Part shown: positions 6,133-14,261 of the stretch, piece by piece | Layout of the letters: each line of letters begins with the position of its first letter | Position numbering within the stretch: the first letter of the stretch is position 1 | DNA from: Candidatus Falkowbacteria bacterium HGW-Falkowbacteria-2 | GTDB taxonomy: Bacteria > Patescibacteriota > Patescibacteriia > Patescibacteriales > UBA12465 | Reading direction: 5' to 3' | Assembly: GCA_002841655.1 (NCBI GenBank) | Contig: PHAH01000019.1 | Coordinates: 1-19,831 of the forward strand | DNA: 19,831 nt | The notes under the pieces: model-generated | The model's database searches: none | What the model was told of the DNA's origin: nothing | The model's input: the letters and a program-made list of their open reading frames with translations, nothing else | Translations under genes and position numbers: made by a program

Positions 6133-7276
6133 GTTTGGCTTTGATTGGTGCAATGACTTCGTTGTTCCAGTGCTCACTAGAAACACCAATAGAAGCGGTC
6201 GCTATTTTGTGGTTGCCAACTCCTTGCCAGACCTTAAGTGCTTCTATGGCAGATACTCCTTTAGCGGCAAAAGCAGTGACACGATATGAGTCTCCTTGGG
6301 GTGAGGCAAAGGCGACTAAAATGAGTTTTGCTTCCGGGACGCCAGTGATTATTTCATCGATTATTTCCGTTAAATCGATACTGGCTGCGTCAAAGCTCTC
6401 GGATTCATCGGGTGAGAGCAGAGACCAGAGCAAGCGCTTCTCATTATCGCTTTGAAGATTGTTGAGGAGCTTGCCCCAAAGTTTTAAGGCTGGGAGTGGT
6501 CGTGAACGATAGAGCTGACTAATAATTTCTTCTCTTCGAGCACCGTAAGTAATGAGTTTTGAACTGGTAAGCAGGGTGCGCGGTGTTAGATTCGCTGATT
6601 TGAAGTTCTTTGTCTTGCTAATAATACCGGCAAGAATACAAGTAGCCACGTCTTCATCAAGTCCGCCACTCTTATCTTGTTTTAGTAAGTTATAGATAAT
6701 CTCAGCGGTAGAAACTACATTCAAATCGAGGTAATTGATTTGTCCAAATTCTTCATTGCCGGCCTGATGATCAATATTGATGATAGTCGTCTTATAGAAG
6801 AACTCAACGTTGCTGTCATAAATTTGTCCGAGCGATTCAAGGTCGGGTGTGTCGATGACAAAAATTAAGTCATGCTTGAAGCCGCTCGAGGAAGTGCTGA
6901 TGTCTTCCGGCTTAAACCAACCTTTTTCGGGGGAGATAATGAAGTTAAGGCGCTGACCATCAACACTGTACTTGATTTGATTAATGACAGCTTGACTGAT
7001 ATCAAGCGAAACAATAAATTTGCGTAGATTCTTTAAGGAAGTTTGGATGTTGTCGAAACCAGGTAAAAAATTCCAGATAGCAACAGCTTTCTCCTTGCTG
7101 GTTTCTTCGGGTCCCAACCAAGCGGCCACTTCTACCTTTTTGCCGGATTTCTTAAGATAATTAAAAAGGGCCAAGGATGACGCAATTGCATCACCATTCC
7201 AGTCAGCATTAAAGGCGATGAGGATATTTTCCGCCTTCTCAATCTGGTTATAAATCTGTTCTTCTGGGGTCAACAT
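6113..7276 (-). CDS. DHH-family phosphoesterase-like protein with degenerate active-site motifs
   Basis: 387 residues with the NrnA/RecJ-like layout: an N-terminal DHH domain (about 1-225) and a C-terminal DHHA1-like domain. Intact members hydrolyse nanoRNA, pAp or cyclic dinucleotides using two manganese ions. Several ligands are changed here. Motif I, usually HxxPDGDA, reads NADWNGDA (His and first Asp replaced by Asn). The name-giving DHH reads DHQ (IINIDHQAGN). The aspartate of VIDTPD is kept. The DHHA1 substrate motif, usually GGGH, reads GVGNH. The fold assignment is good; the enzymatic activity is doubtful. The ATG at 7276 has no SD and lies close to the predicted transcription start. 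It is first in the - strand group, upstream of both tRNAs. Confidence 0.82.
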   Translation of the reverse strand: MLTPEEQIYNQIEKAENILIAFNADWNGDAIASSLALFNYLKKSGKKVEVAAWLGPEETSKEKAVAIWNFLPGFDNIQTSLKNLRKFIVSLDISQAVINQIKYSVDGQRLNFIISPEKGWFKPEDISTSSSGFKHDLIFVIDTPDLESLGQIYDSNVEFFYKTTIINIDHQAGNEEFGQINYLDLNVVSTAEIIYNLLKQDKSGGLDEDVATCILAGIISKTKNFKSANLTPRTLLTSSKLITYGARREEIISQLYRSRPLPALKLWGKLLNNLQSDNEKRLLWSLLSPDESESFDAASIDLTEIIDEIITGVPEAKLILVAFASPQGDSYRVTAFAAKGVSAIEALKVWQGVGNHKIATASIGVSSEHWNNEVIAPIKAKLDKNFG

Positions 7277-7286
7277 GGCACTCGTA

Positions 7287-7314
7287 ATTATGATAAAAAT
7301 TTTGTATTTAGCAA
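7287..7314 (-). promoter_or_regulatory. Promoter of the DHH gene, near-leaderless
   Basis: Read on the - strand: -35 TTGCTA (7309-7314), 16-base spacer, -10 CATAAT (7287-7292). The ATG (7276) is ten bases downstream of the -10, so the leader would be only about four bases. Confidence 0.6.
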
Positions 7315-7361
7315 CCCTTTAATATATAATTAATTTTAGCTAGAGTCAAGGCAAAATACGG

Positions 7362-7390
7362 TTGACGCAATGGCATATTTTTGGTAATTT
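7362..7390 (+). promoter_or_regulatory. Promoter of valS, leaderless arrangement
   Basis: The -35 TTGACG (7362-7367) is separated by 17 bases from TAATTT (7385-7390), which carries the extended -10 element TGG. Transcription seven bases downstream would begin at or next to the ATG at 7398. The TTG at 7362, a possible upstream start codon in the same frame, is this -35 box. Confidence 0.65.
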
Positions 7391-7397
7391 AATAGGT

Positions 7398-9182
7398 ATG
7401 AAAAACGAATTGGACAAAACTTACGATTCTTCATTATTCGAGGATTCGATTTATGCAAAGTGGGAGAAATCCGGCTTTTTTAATCCTGATTTGTCGAATT
7501 TACCAGACTTTGCCCCAAGCTACACCGTTATCCTTCCTCCGCCGAATATTACGGCAAAATTACACATTGGACACAGTGCCATGCTCGCTATCGAAGACTT
7601 AATGGTGCGTTTTCACCGTCAAAACGGCTATCGCACCCTCTGGGTTCCTGGAACTGATCACGCAGCTATCGCCACTCAGAATATGGTGGAAAAAAAGCTG
7701 ATGACTGAGACTGGCAAAACCCGGCATGCTTTAGGTCGCGAAGCCTTCCTAAAGGAGGTTGATATTTTTGTTGAAAATACCCAGGCTACGATATTGAAGC
7801 AAACCAGGAAAATGGGGGCATCTTTGGACTGGTCACGTCTCGCCTTCACGTTAGACGAGCAGAGACAAAAGGCCGTGAAGCGAATGTTCCTCGATATGCA
7901 CCGTGAAGGCGTTATTTATCGCGGTGAGAGAATTGTGAATTGGTGTCCACGCTGTCAATCGACTCTCGCAGATGATGAGGTTGAACATAAAGAGCAAAAA
8001 GCTAAACTCTATACATTTAAATATAGCGCTGATTTTCCTATTCCAATATCCACCACACGTCCAGAAACAAAGCTGGGTGATACTGGGTTGGCGGTCAATC
8101 CGAAAGACGAAAGATATAGTAAATATATTGGCGAAGAAATTGAAACTGATTTTTGTGGTTTGAAGTTGAAGATTAAAGTAATCGGTGACCGTAAGGTCGA
8201 AATGGATTTTGGAACAGGGGCTCTCGGTGTCACTCCGGCACATTCAGCGGTTGATTGGCAGATGGCCGAAGCTCAGGACCTGAAAAAGATTAAGGTAATC
8301 GATGAGGCGGGAAAGATTAAAGACGGTTTCGGTGAATTCTCTGGTCTAAGCACGCTTGAGGCAAGAGAAAAAATTGTCAGTCAGCTTTCAGCCGACGGCT
8401 TAATGATAAAGGAAGAAGAAATTGAAAATAATTTGTCTTGCTGTTATCGCTGTGGTTCAGTAATTGAACCTTTACCATCTTTACAGTGGTTTATCTCTGT
8501 AGACGCTCCTGCGTCGCGTTTAAATGGACGCTCAATGAAGGAAGCAGCGCTTGAGGTTGCGAAAAATAACGAAATTAAATTCCTGCCCGACCGTTTCGGG
8601 AAGAGATATATTGATTGGATGGAGAATTTGCACGATTGGTGCATTTCCCGTCAGATTTGGTTTGGTCACAGCATTCCTGCCTGGTATCGTGGCGAGGAAA
8701 CATATGTGGGTGAAGAAGCCCCGGAAGGGGAAGGTTGGGTGATGGACACTGACACACTCGATACTTGGTTTTCATCGGGAATGTGGACCTTCTCAACACT
8801 TGGTTGGCCGGATAATTTTGAAAACGGAGTTAAGTCTGGTGACTTGGCCCGCTTCCATCCGACTCAGGTACTTGAAACTGGTTATGAAATCTTAACCCTT
8901 TGGGTTTCCCGCATGGTGATGATGTCACTGTTTGCTATCGGCGAGATTCCCTTTGAACATGTTTACTTACACGGCACGATTTTAGATGCCAAGGGCAAGA
9001 AGATGTCAAAATCAAAAGGCAACGGTGTAGATCCGCTAGAGGTTATTGAAAAATATGGCGCGGACGCCGTTCGCCTCTCCTTATTAATGGGAGCCACTCC
9101 GGGAAATGATGCTCGCTACAGTGAGGAGAAGGTGGAGTCAAAGAGAAATTTTGTAAACAAGCTCTGGAATATTTCCATATAA
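7398..9182 (+). CDS. valS: Valyl-tRNA synthetase, N-terminal part (ends early at a frameshift)
   Basis: Charges tRNA-Val and edits mischarged threonine. This piece holds the class I catalytic core with HIGH (residues 56-59) and KMSKS (535-539), the editing (CP1) domain, and two Cys pairs (CPRC and CYRC). The ATG at 7398 is chosen because the in-frame TTG at 7362 is the -35 box. The frame stops at TAA 9180-9182, in the middle of the sequence that normally follows RNFVNKLWN. Homology continues at once in another frame up to 9991. The two pieces joined would give about 864 residues, a normal ValRS length. As written, this product lacks the anticodon-binding domain and C-terminal arm. A sequencing or assembly error, a real mutation, or a recoding event could each explain this. 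Confidence 0.93.
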   Translation: MKNELDKTYDSSLFEDSIYAKWEKSGFFNPDLSNLPDFAPSYTVILPPPNITAKLHIGHSAMLAIEDLMVRFHRQNGYRTLWVPGTDHAAIATQNMVEKKLMTETGKTRHALGREAFLKEVDIFVENTQATILKQTRKMGASLDWSRLAFTLDEQRQKAVKRMFLDMHREGVIYRGERIVNWCPRCQSTLADDEVEHKEQKAKLYTFKYSADFPIPISTTRPETKLGDTGLAVNPKDERYSKYIGEEIETDFCGLKLKIKVIGDRKVEMDFGTGALGVTPAHSAVDWQMAEAQDLKKIKVIDEAGKIKDGFGEFSGLSTLEAREKIVSQLSADGLMIKEEEIENNLSCCYRCGSVIEPLPSLQWFISVDAPASRLNGRSMKEAALEVAKNNEIKFLPDRFGKRYIDWMENLHDWCISRQIWFGHSIPAWYRGEETYVGEEAPEGEGWVMDTDTLDTWFSSGMWTFSTLGWPDNFENGVKSGDLARFHPTQVLETGYEILTLWVSRMVMMSLFAIGEIPFEHVYLHGTILDAKGKKMSKSKGNGVDPLEVIEKYGADAVRLSLLMGATPGNDARYSEEKVESKRNFVNKLWNISI

Positions 9183-9232
9183 AAGAAGAGGATTTAAGGC
9201 AGTCTTTAGATGCTTTACCTGAAGCGAAGACA

Positions 9233-9991
9233 ATGGCTGATAAATGGATACTGCAGGAACTGGCAATGACCCGAAAGACTGTTGATGAGTCTATTCGTAA
9301 TTTTGAGTTTGCAGCCGCAGCTGACAGCCTTCATGATTTTACTTGGAACAAGTTGGCGGACTGGTACTTGGAGGTAGCTAAGATTGAGAAAGAGAAGTCT
9401 TCTATCCTTATATATATCTTAAAGAATGTGCTCATCATGTGGCACCCCTTCATTCCATACGTTACCGAGACACTTTGGGAGAGCTTTAATGATGACATCT
9501 TGATGATGAAGCAGTGGCCTGCTGTTGCGGAAGCTACTGGAGGCGATAGTTTTGCGGTTATTCAGGAAGCGATTACTGGTATCCGTAATGCCCGTAGTGA
9601 GAATAAGATTGAACCGGCACGAAAGGTGAAGGCAGTAGTTGTCGGACCTAATGCGGACCTCCTGGTTGAACAAGCCGCTCTCTTGTGTGGCTTACGCACG
9701 GGAGTCGAGGCTGTGGAGTCAGCTCAGTCAGCTCCAAATGAGGCAGCGATTAGAGTGGTGTTAGGTGAAACGGAAATATATTTGCTTGGCGCTGTTGATC
9801 CGGAGAAAGAAAAAGCCCGTTTATCCAAAGAGAAAGAAAACTTAGAAAAGTTGATTGCCGGATTAAGCATTCGTCTCGAGAATCAAGAATTTGTGTCACG
9901 TGCCCCCGCGCATATATTAAAAGCAGAACAAGACAAATTAGCTCGGTATCAATCTGAGCTTGCCAATATTAACGATGCCCTCAAGGCTTAA
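9233..9991 (+). CDS. valS: Valyl-tRNA synthetase, C-terminal part (second half of the frameshifted gene)
   Basis: 252 residues from the first ATG in this frame, but ValRS-like sequence is already readable in this frame from about 9176 (HIKEEDLRQSLDALPEAK), so the ATG is probably not a real start. It contains the anticodon-binding helical domain (DKWILQELAMTRKTVDESIR, WYLEVAK, MWHPFIPYVTETLWESF) and the C-terminal coiled-coil arm that contacts the tRNA (EKEKARLSKEKENLEKLIAG). There is no promoter, Shine-Dalgarno or gap before it. It would only be useful when fused to the upstream part. The stop is four bases before the next gene. Confidence 0.9.
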   Translation: MADKWILQELAMTRKTVDESIRNFEFAAAADSLHDFTWNKLADWYLEVAKIEKEKSSILIYILKNVLIMWHPFIPYVTETLWESFNDDILMMKQWPAVAEATGGDSFAVIQEAITGIRNARSENKIEPARKVKAVVVGPNADLLVEQAALLCGLRTGVEAVESAQSAPNEAAIRVVLGETEIYLLGAVDPEKEKARLSKEKENLEKLIAGLSIRLENQEFVSRAPAHILKAEQDKLARYQSELANINDALKA

Positions 9992-9995
9992 AGGT

Positions 9996-10379
9996 ATGAC
10001 TCTAAAAAACTATTTAATCGTGATGGGACTAATGACCGCTGTTTGCTGGAGTATTTTTGCTGTCATGTTAAATCTAATCGATCCGACTTCGACTAACTGG
10101 CTCGGATTCATTCTGTTCTACGTCGCCTTGTTTCTCTCACTGACGGGTACGGCCGCCCTTGTTGGTTTTGTAATTCGCTTCGTGGCTCTGCAGAGAGAGC
10201 TGGCCTTCTACGCTGTTTCTACCGCCTTTAGACAATCATTTCTCTTTGCTTTATTTATCATCATCTCTTTAAACCTACTACACTTTAGCTTGTTTACTTG
10301 GTTAAATGTCATATTACTCCTAATGATCTTCGCCATTCTCGAACTATTTATTGCTAGCTATAAGAAAAGCCGAATCTAA
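9996..10379 (+). CDS. Four-helix integral membrane protein of unknown function
   Basis: 127 residues from the ATG at 9996, four bases after the valS stop; earlier candidates (ATG 9975, TTG 9960) would overlap valS. Four hydrophobic segments are visible, at about residues 5-27, 34-60, 80-100 and 102-121. Between the second and third is a polar loop with RFVALQRELAFYAVSTAFRQ, and the protein ends basic (YKKSRI). No catalytic motif or transporter signature is recognised. A protein of this shape between valS and pheS resembles ones I recall from other CPR genomes, but I cannot name a family. It is embedded in a synthetase operon with gaps of four and five bases, so it is co-transcribed. Confidence 0.8.
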   Translation: MTLKNYLIVMGLMTAVCWSIFAVMLNLIDPTSTNWLGFILFYVALFLSLTGTAALVGFVIRFVALQRELAFYAVSTAFRQSFLFALFIIISLNLLHFSLFTWLNVILLLMIFAILELFIASYKKSRI

Positions 10380-10384
10380 ATATT

Positions 10385-11410
10385 ATGAAAAATAAATTAG
10401 AAAAATTAAGAGATGAATTTCTTGAAGGTCTCGCGGAGATTAAGGATTTATCTGCCCTGCGAGAGCTAGAATTGAAATACATTTCTCGCAAAGGGAAGCT
10501 GAGCGGCTTGCTTTCAGAATTAAAAGAAATCAGTGTTGATTTACGTCGTGAAGCTGGGGAGGCGGCTAATATTGTTAAACGCGAGATGACCGAGAAGTAT
10601 AATGAGGTGCGTGCCGCCTTAGAAAAAAAGGCTGACGGCGGAGTGGTTGACCCGACTGTCCCTGGCGAAAAATTCGAAAGCGGACAACTTCACCCCTTAA
10701 CCCTAGTCCGTCGTGAATTAGAAGATTTCTTCGCTACCCTTGGCTTTACTGTATTAGATGGACCAGAGCTTGAAAGTGAATTTTATAACTTTGAGTCTTT
10801 AAATGTGCCGCCACATCATCCTGCGCGCGACATGCAGGACACTTTTTACGTTGATATCAAGAATAAGCAGGGTGAATATGACTTGACCATGCGCACCCAA
10901 ACTTCTAATACCCAGGTGCGAGCGATGCAAAAATATGGTGCACCCCTTAAAGCCATTATGCCGGGGAGAGTATTTAGAAGTGAGGCGACTGATGCCCGTC
11001 ATGAGCATACCTTCTATCAGTTAGAAGGTGTCGTGATTGATAAGAACATCAATTTTGGACACATGAAAAATATTCTTGAGGCGGTTGGCAAGAAGTTGTA
11101 TGGACCTGACACTCAACTGAGAATGCGCCCGAAATTTTATCCCTTCGTTGAACCTGGTTCAAACGGCGAATATACTTGCTTTCTTTGCCAGGGCAAGGGC
11201 TGTCGTGTTTGCAAACAGACAGGCTGGCTCGAAATCGTTGGCTGCGGACTCATCCACCCAAATGTTATGAGGGCCGGCGGTATTGATCCAGAGGTCTACT
11301 CTGGCTTCGCCTTTGGTTTCGGACTTAATCGATTGGTAATGTTAAAGTATGGCATCGACGATATCCGATTATTTAACGGCGGCGACCTTCGCTTCTTGAA
11401 ACAATTCTAA
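10385..11410 (+). CDS. pheS: Phenylalanyl-tRNA synthetase alpha subunit
   Basis: Catalytic subunit of the (alpha-beta)2 enzyme that charges tRNA-Phe. 341 residues, the usual length. The N-terminal ~90 residues form the coiled-coil tRNA-binding arm; the class II core follows. Motif 2 is in PGRVFRSEATDARHEHTFYQ and motif 3 in FAFGFGLNRLVMLKYGIDDI. The segment CFLCQGKGCRVC, two CxxC pairs before TGWLEI, is a zinc-like insertion found in a subset of bacterial PheS proteins. The start ATG is five bases after the membrane-protein stop and has no Shine-Dalgarno; pheT follows after four bases. Confidence 0.97.
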   Translation: MKNKLEKLRDEFLEGLAEIKDLSALRELELKYISRKGKLSGLLSELKEISVDLRREAGEAANIVKREMTEKYNEVRAALEKKADGGVVDPTVPGEKFESGQLHPLTLVRRELEDFFATLGFTVLDGPELESEFYNFESLNVPPHHPARDMQDTFYVDIKNKQGEYDLTMRTQTSNTQVRAMQKYGAPLKAIMPGRVFRSEATDARHEHTFYQLEGVVIDKNINFGHMKNILEAVGKKLYGPDTQLRMRPKFYPFVEPGSNGEYTCFLCQGKGCRVCKQTGWLEIVGCGLIHPNVMRAGGIDPEVYSGFAFGFGLNRLVMLKYGIDDIRLFNGGDLRFLKQF

Positions 11411-11414
11411 CGTT

Positions 11415-13835
11415 ATGTATTTATCAATTAATTGGCTAAAAGATTTTGTAAAGATTTCCAAAAAGACAACTCCAGAAGAACTGGCGTCCCTTTTGACTTT
11501 ACATACCGTCGAGGTTGAGGGCTGGCAGGAACAAAGTCAGACATACAATAATGTAGTTGTTGGCCGTGTTCTCTCAGTTACTCAGCATCCCAATGCAGAT
11601 CGTCTGCGCCTAACCAAGGTCGACATCAAAAAAGAGACTTTAGATATAGTTTGCGGTGCGCCGAACGTGGCCGTAGGACAAAAAGTGGCGGTTGCTTTGA
11701 TTGGCGCCATTCTTCCTAATGGTCTAGAGATTAAGGAGTCGGAAATACGCGGCGAAAAATCATATGGCATGATTTGCGCCCAGGACGAGCTTGGCCTTGG
11801 GACTGACCATGAGGGAATAATGGTGCTTAACGATAATGCAAAAGTGGGGCAATTTTTCGCTGATTATCTTAACCTAAAAGATACTACGCTCGAGATCGAT
11901 AATAAGTCGTTGTCTAATCGTGGTGATCTTTGGGGTCACTACGGTATGGCACGGGAATTGGGGGCCTTACTTAAAACACCTCTTCTGCCATATCCTCAGC
12001 CAGATGAAGAGTCATTGAAGGCTGAAGGTAAGGCGGAGTTAAGTGTGAAGATTGAAAACAAGAAAGCCTGTAGCCGTTATATCGCTGTTAAAATTGATAA
12101 TGTAAAAATGGCCGAATCACCGGCATGGATTAAGGAAAGACTTTCTGCTGTGGGTGCTCGCCCGATAAATGCGATCGTCGACATCACCAATTACGTAATG
12201 CTTGAGTGTGGGCAGCCCCTTCACGCCTTTGATGCTACTGGGATAAAGAAAATCGGAGTTCGATATTCGAAGCTTGATGAAAGTCTTGAAACGCTAGACG
12301 GCAAAGAAAGATTACTGCCAGAAGAAACAATTGTAATTACTAATGATAATGAACCGATTGCCCTGGCTGGGGTGATAGGCGGTGCGCAAAGTGGAATAAA
12401 GGAAAATACGGAAAGCATTATTATCGAGGCCGCTACTTTTGACGCAGTGTCCGTACGTAAAGCCACAGCCCGCTTGAATTTGCGCACTGAAGCGTCCATG
12501 CGTTTTGAAAAAACTCTTGATCCGCATCTCCCTGAAATCGCCTGGAAGCGCGCCTGGCAACTTATAAAAGAAGTGTTTCCGGAAGCCAAACTGGCTGGCG
12601 CCACTGTTGACGTTGTTAATTTTGAAATGGAACCGGTGGCCATCTCCGTTGATTTTTCGTGGTTGAAAAAAAGATTAGGAAGGGACATAAGCAGGAAGGA
12701 CACTGTTACTATTTTGGAGCGCCTTGGATTTTCCGTGACAGTTGAAGGTAACATTCTTCTAGTTACTCCGCCGACTTGGCGAGCAGTTAAGGACGTTTCG
12801 ATTAAAGAAGATATTTTAGAAGAAGTCGCTCGTGTTATTGGCTATAATGAGATACCATCCTTACCTCTTTCCGCAACTCTCTCGCTGTTACCTGAAAATG
12901 AGGAGTTAAAATTAGAACGAAAGGTTCAGGATGTGCTCAGCGGCACTGGTCATTTAACTGAAACCTATAATTATTCCTTTGTTAGTGAGTCGTCGCTCAC
13001 TAAACTGAATTTTGATGTCAAAAATTACTTGAAACTTGTTAATCCTATTTCCGAGCAACATGTGTATTTGCGGCAGAGCCTGCTGACAAATATGTTGCAA
13101 AACGTGCGCACGAATCAGTTTAATTATCCTGAGTTTGGTTTATTTGAAATCGGCCGTATTTTCTTGCCAATTGCTGGTGAGTATGTAAAAGATGAAAAGG
13201 GTGAGCTGATGCCTTATCAAGGCAAGCGTGTTGGTATTGTCGTGGCTGGCCCGGATGGAAACGCTGTCTTTAATCGGGCGAAAGGGTTGGCTGAATTAGT
13301 ATTATCATCACTCTGGCCCCAGGCTAGGATTGAATTGACAGTTTTAGAGAATGCTCCGTTGTGGGCTGAAAAGGGACAGGCCGCCGCTATTAATTGTGAC
13401 GGTCATGAAATTGGTTTCACTGGAAGATTAAGCACCGAAGTAACCAATGCTTTCGGTATTAAGGTAAAGGTTGCGTATGTTGAAATTAATTTCAAAGAAC
13501 TCTTAGCACTATATCTCGCTTTGCCGGCTCATCAATATGAAGAGGCGCCGAAATATCCGCCGGTCACTCGTGACTTAGCTTTTGTCGTTGACGAAAAAAT
13601 ACTATATAATGATTTCTGGAAGGTGTTAATCGATTTTCATCCCTTGATTGTGAAAGCAGAGCTCTTTGATGTTTATCAAGGAAGCGGTCTAGGCGAGGGC
13701 ATGAAGAGTTTAGCCTTCCACCTGACTTATCAGGACAGGGAAAGGACCTTAACGGCGGACGAGATTGATGGTATTCAAGCCGATCTCATTCAACGTTGTC
13801 AGGAACTGTTTGAGGCTCAGGTCAGAGATTTCTAA
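11415..13835 (+). CDS. pheT: Phenylalanyl-tRNA synthetase beta subunit
   Basis: 806 residues, full length. Domains in order: an EMAP-like tRNA-binding domain (about 40-150, VGRVLSVTQHPNADRLRLTKVD); the B3/4 editing domain that removes mischarged tyrosine (about 210-390, including NYVMLECGQPLHAFDA); B5 (about 405-475); a catalytic-like core; and a C-terminal ferredoxin-fold anticodon-binding domain (about 710-806, YPPVTRDLAFVVDEKI). It pairs with the PheS encoded immediately upstream. No Shine-Dalgarno is seen; translation probably depends on coupling or on the AT-rich start region. Confidence 0.97.
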   Translation: MYLSINWLKDFVKISKKTTPEELASLLTLHTVEVEGWQEQSQTYNNVVVGRVLSVTQHPNADRLRLTKVDIKKETLDIVCGAPNVAVGQKVAVALIGAILPNGLEIKESEIRGEKSYGMICAQDELGLGTDHEGIMVLNDNAKVGQFFADYLNLKDTTLEIDNKSLSNRGDLWGHYGMARELGALLKTPLLPYPQPDEESLKAEGKAELSVKIENKKACSRYIAVKIDNVKMAESPAWIKERLSAVGARPINAIVDITNYVMLECGQPLHAFDATGIKKIGVRYSKLDESLETLDGKERLLPEETIVITNDNEPIALAGVIGGAQSGIKENTESIIIEAATFDAVSVRKATARLNLRTEASMRFEKTLDPHLPEIAWKRAWQLIKEVFPEAKLAGATVDVVNFEMEPVAISVDFSWLKKRLGRDISRKDTVTILERLGFSVTVEGNILLVTPPTWRAVKDVSIKEDILEEVARVIGYNEIPSLPLSATLSLLPENEELKLERKVQDVLSGTGHLTETYNYSFVSESSLTKLNFDVKNYLKLVNPISEQHVYLRQSLLTNMLQNVRTNQFNYPEFGLFEIGRIFLPIAGEYVKDEKGELMPYQGKRVGIVVAGPDGNAVFNRAKGLAELVLSSLWPQARIELTVLENAPLWAEKGQAAAINCDGHEIGFTGRLSTEVTNAFGIKVKVAYVEINFKELLALYLALPAHQYEEAPKYPPVTRDLAFVVDEKILYNDFWKVLIDFHPLIVKAELFDVYQGSGLGEGMKSLAFHLTYQDRERTLTADEIDGIQADLIQRCQELFEAQVRDF

Positions 13836-13861
13836 GTTTATAATCAACTAATAATAAAATT

Positions 13862-14197
13862 ATGTTTGAAACTTCACGCGATATCCTCAATTGGGTGCTC
13901 GCCGTTTCAATCGGAGTGCTTGCTTTCTTTCTCTGCTGGTCTTTGTATTATTTCATTGCCAGTGCTCAGCGAATTTTTAAGCTGATAAAGCAAGTCGAAA
14001 AAGGAGTAACAAAGGCGGAAGCACTAATTGATCTTGTCCAACAAAAAATTTCCGGAAGTGCCTCCTATATGGTAATCCTCGGCGAGCTGATCAAGCGCGG
14101 CATGGAATATGCCAAGAATCGACGCGGCAAAAAAGATTATGACGATGACGATGAAGAAGAGGAAATAGTTGTTACTAAGAAGAAAAAGAAAAAATAG
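13862..14197 (+). CDS. Single-pass membrane protein with acidic-then-basic tail, unknown function
   Basis: 111 residues: a transmembrane helix near residues 10-33, an amphipathic helix (FKLIKQVEKGVTKAEALIDLV), a hydrophobic patch (ASYMVILGELIKRGMEYAK), then a low-complexity tail with an acidic run (DDDDEEEE) followed directly by lysines. The helix-plus-coil N-terminus resembles small DUF948-type proteins, but the match is weak. The acidic/basic ends could be a charge-based contact with ribosomes, DNA or a partner; that is inference. It follows pheT by 26 bases and precedes the operon's terminator. Confidence 0.75.
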   Translation: MFETSRDILNWVLAVSIGVLAFFLCWSLYYFIASAQRIFKLIKQVEKGVTKAEALIDLVQQKISGSASYMVILGELIKRGMEYAKNRRGKKDYDDDDEEEEIVVTKKKKKK

Positions 14198-14211
14198 GAA
14201 TGTAGATATAC

Positions 14212-14249
14212 AAAAAACGGCTCGTTTAAACGAGCCGTTTTTTTATTTG
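14212..14249. terminator. Bidirectional terminator between the pheST operon and topA
   Basis: A perfect inverted repeat: AAAAAACGGCTCG (14212-14224) and CGAGCCGTTTTTT (14231-14243) around TTTAAA. It ends the + strand operon and, read on the - strand, terminates just beyond the topA stop at 14262. Confidence 0.95.
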
Positions 14250-14261
14250 AGAGGGTATTAG

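Noticed and set aside
7362..7397. Upstream TTG start for valS adding 12 residues
   Set aside because: The TTG is the -35 box of a good promoter, and the ATG at 7398 opens a normal ValRS N-terminus.
9160..9185. Programmed -1 frameshifting signal in valS
   Set aside because: No slippery heptamer of the X XXY YYZ type and no clear downstream structure were found, so a mutation or sequence error is simpler. It is kept only as an open question.
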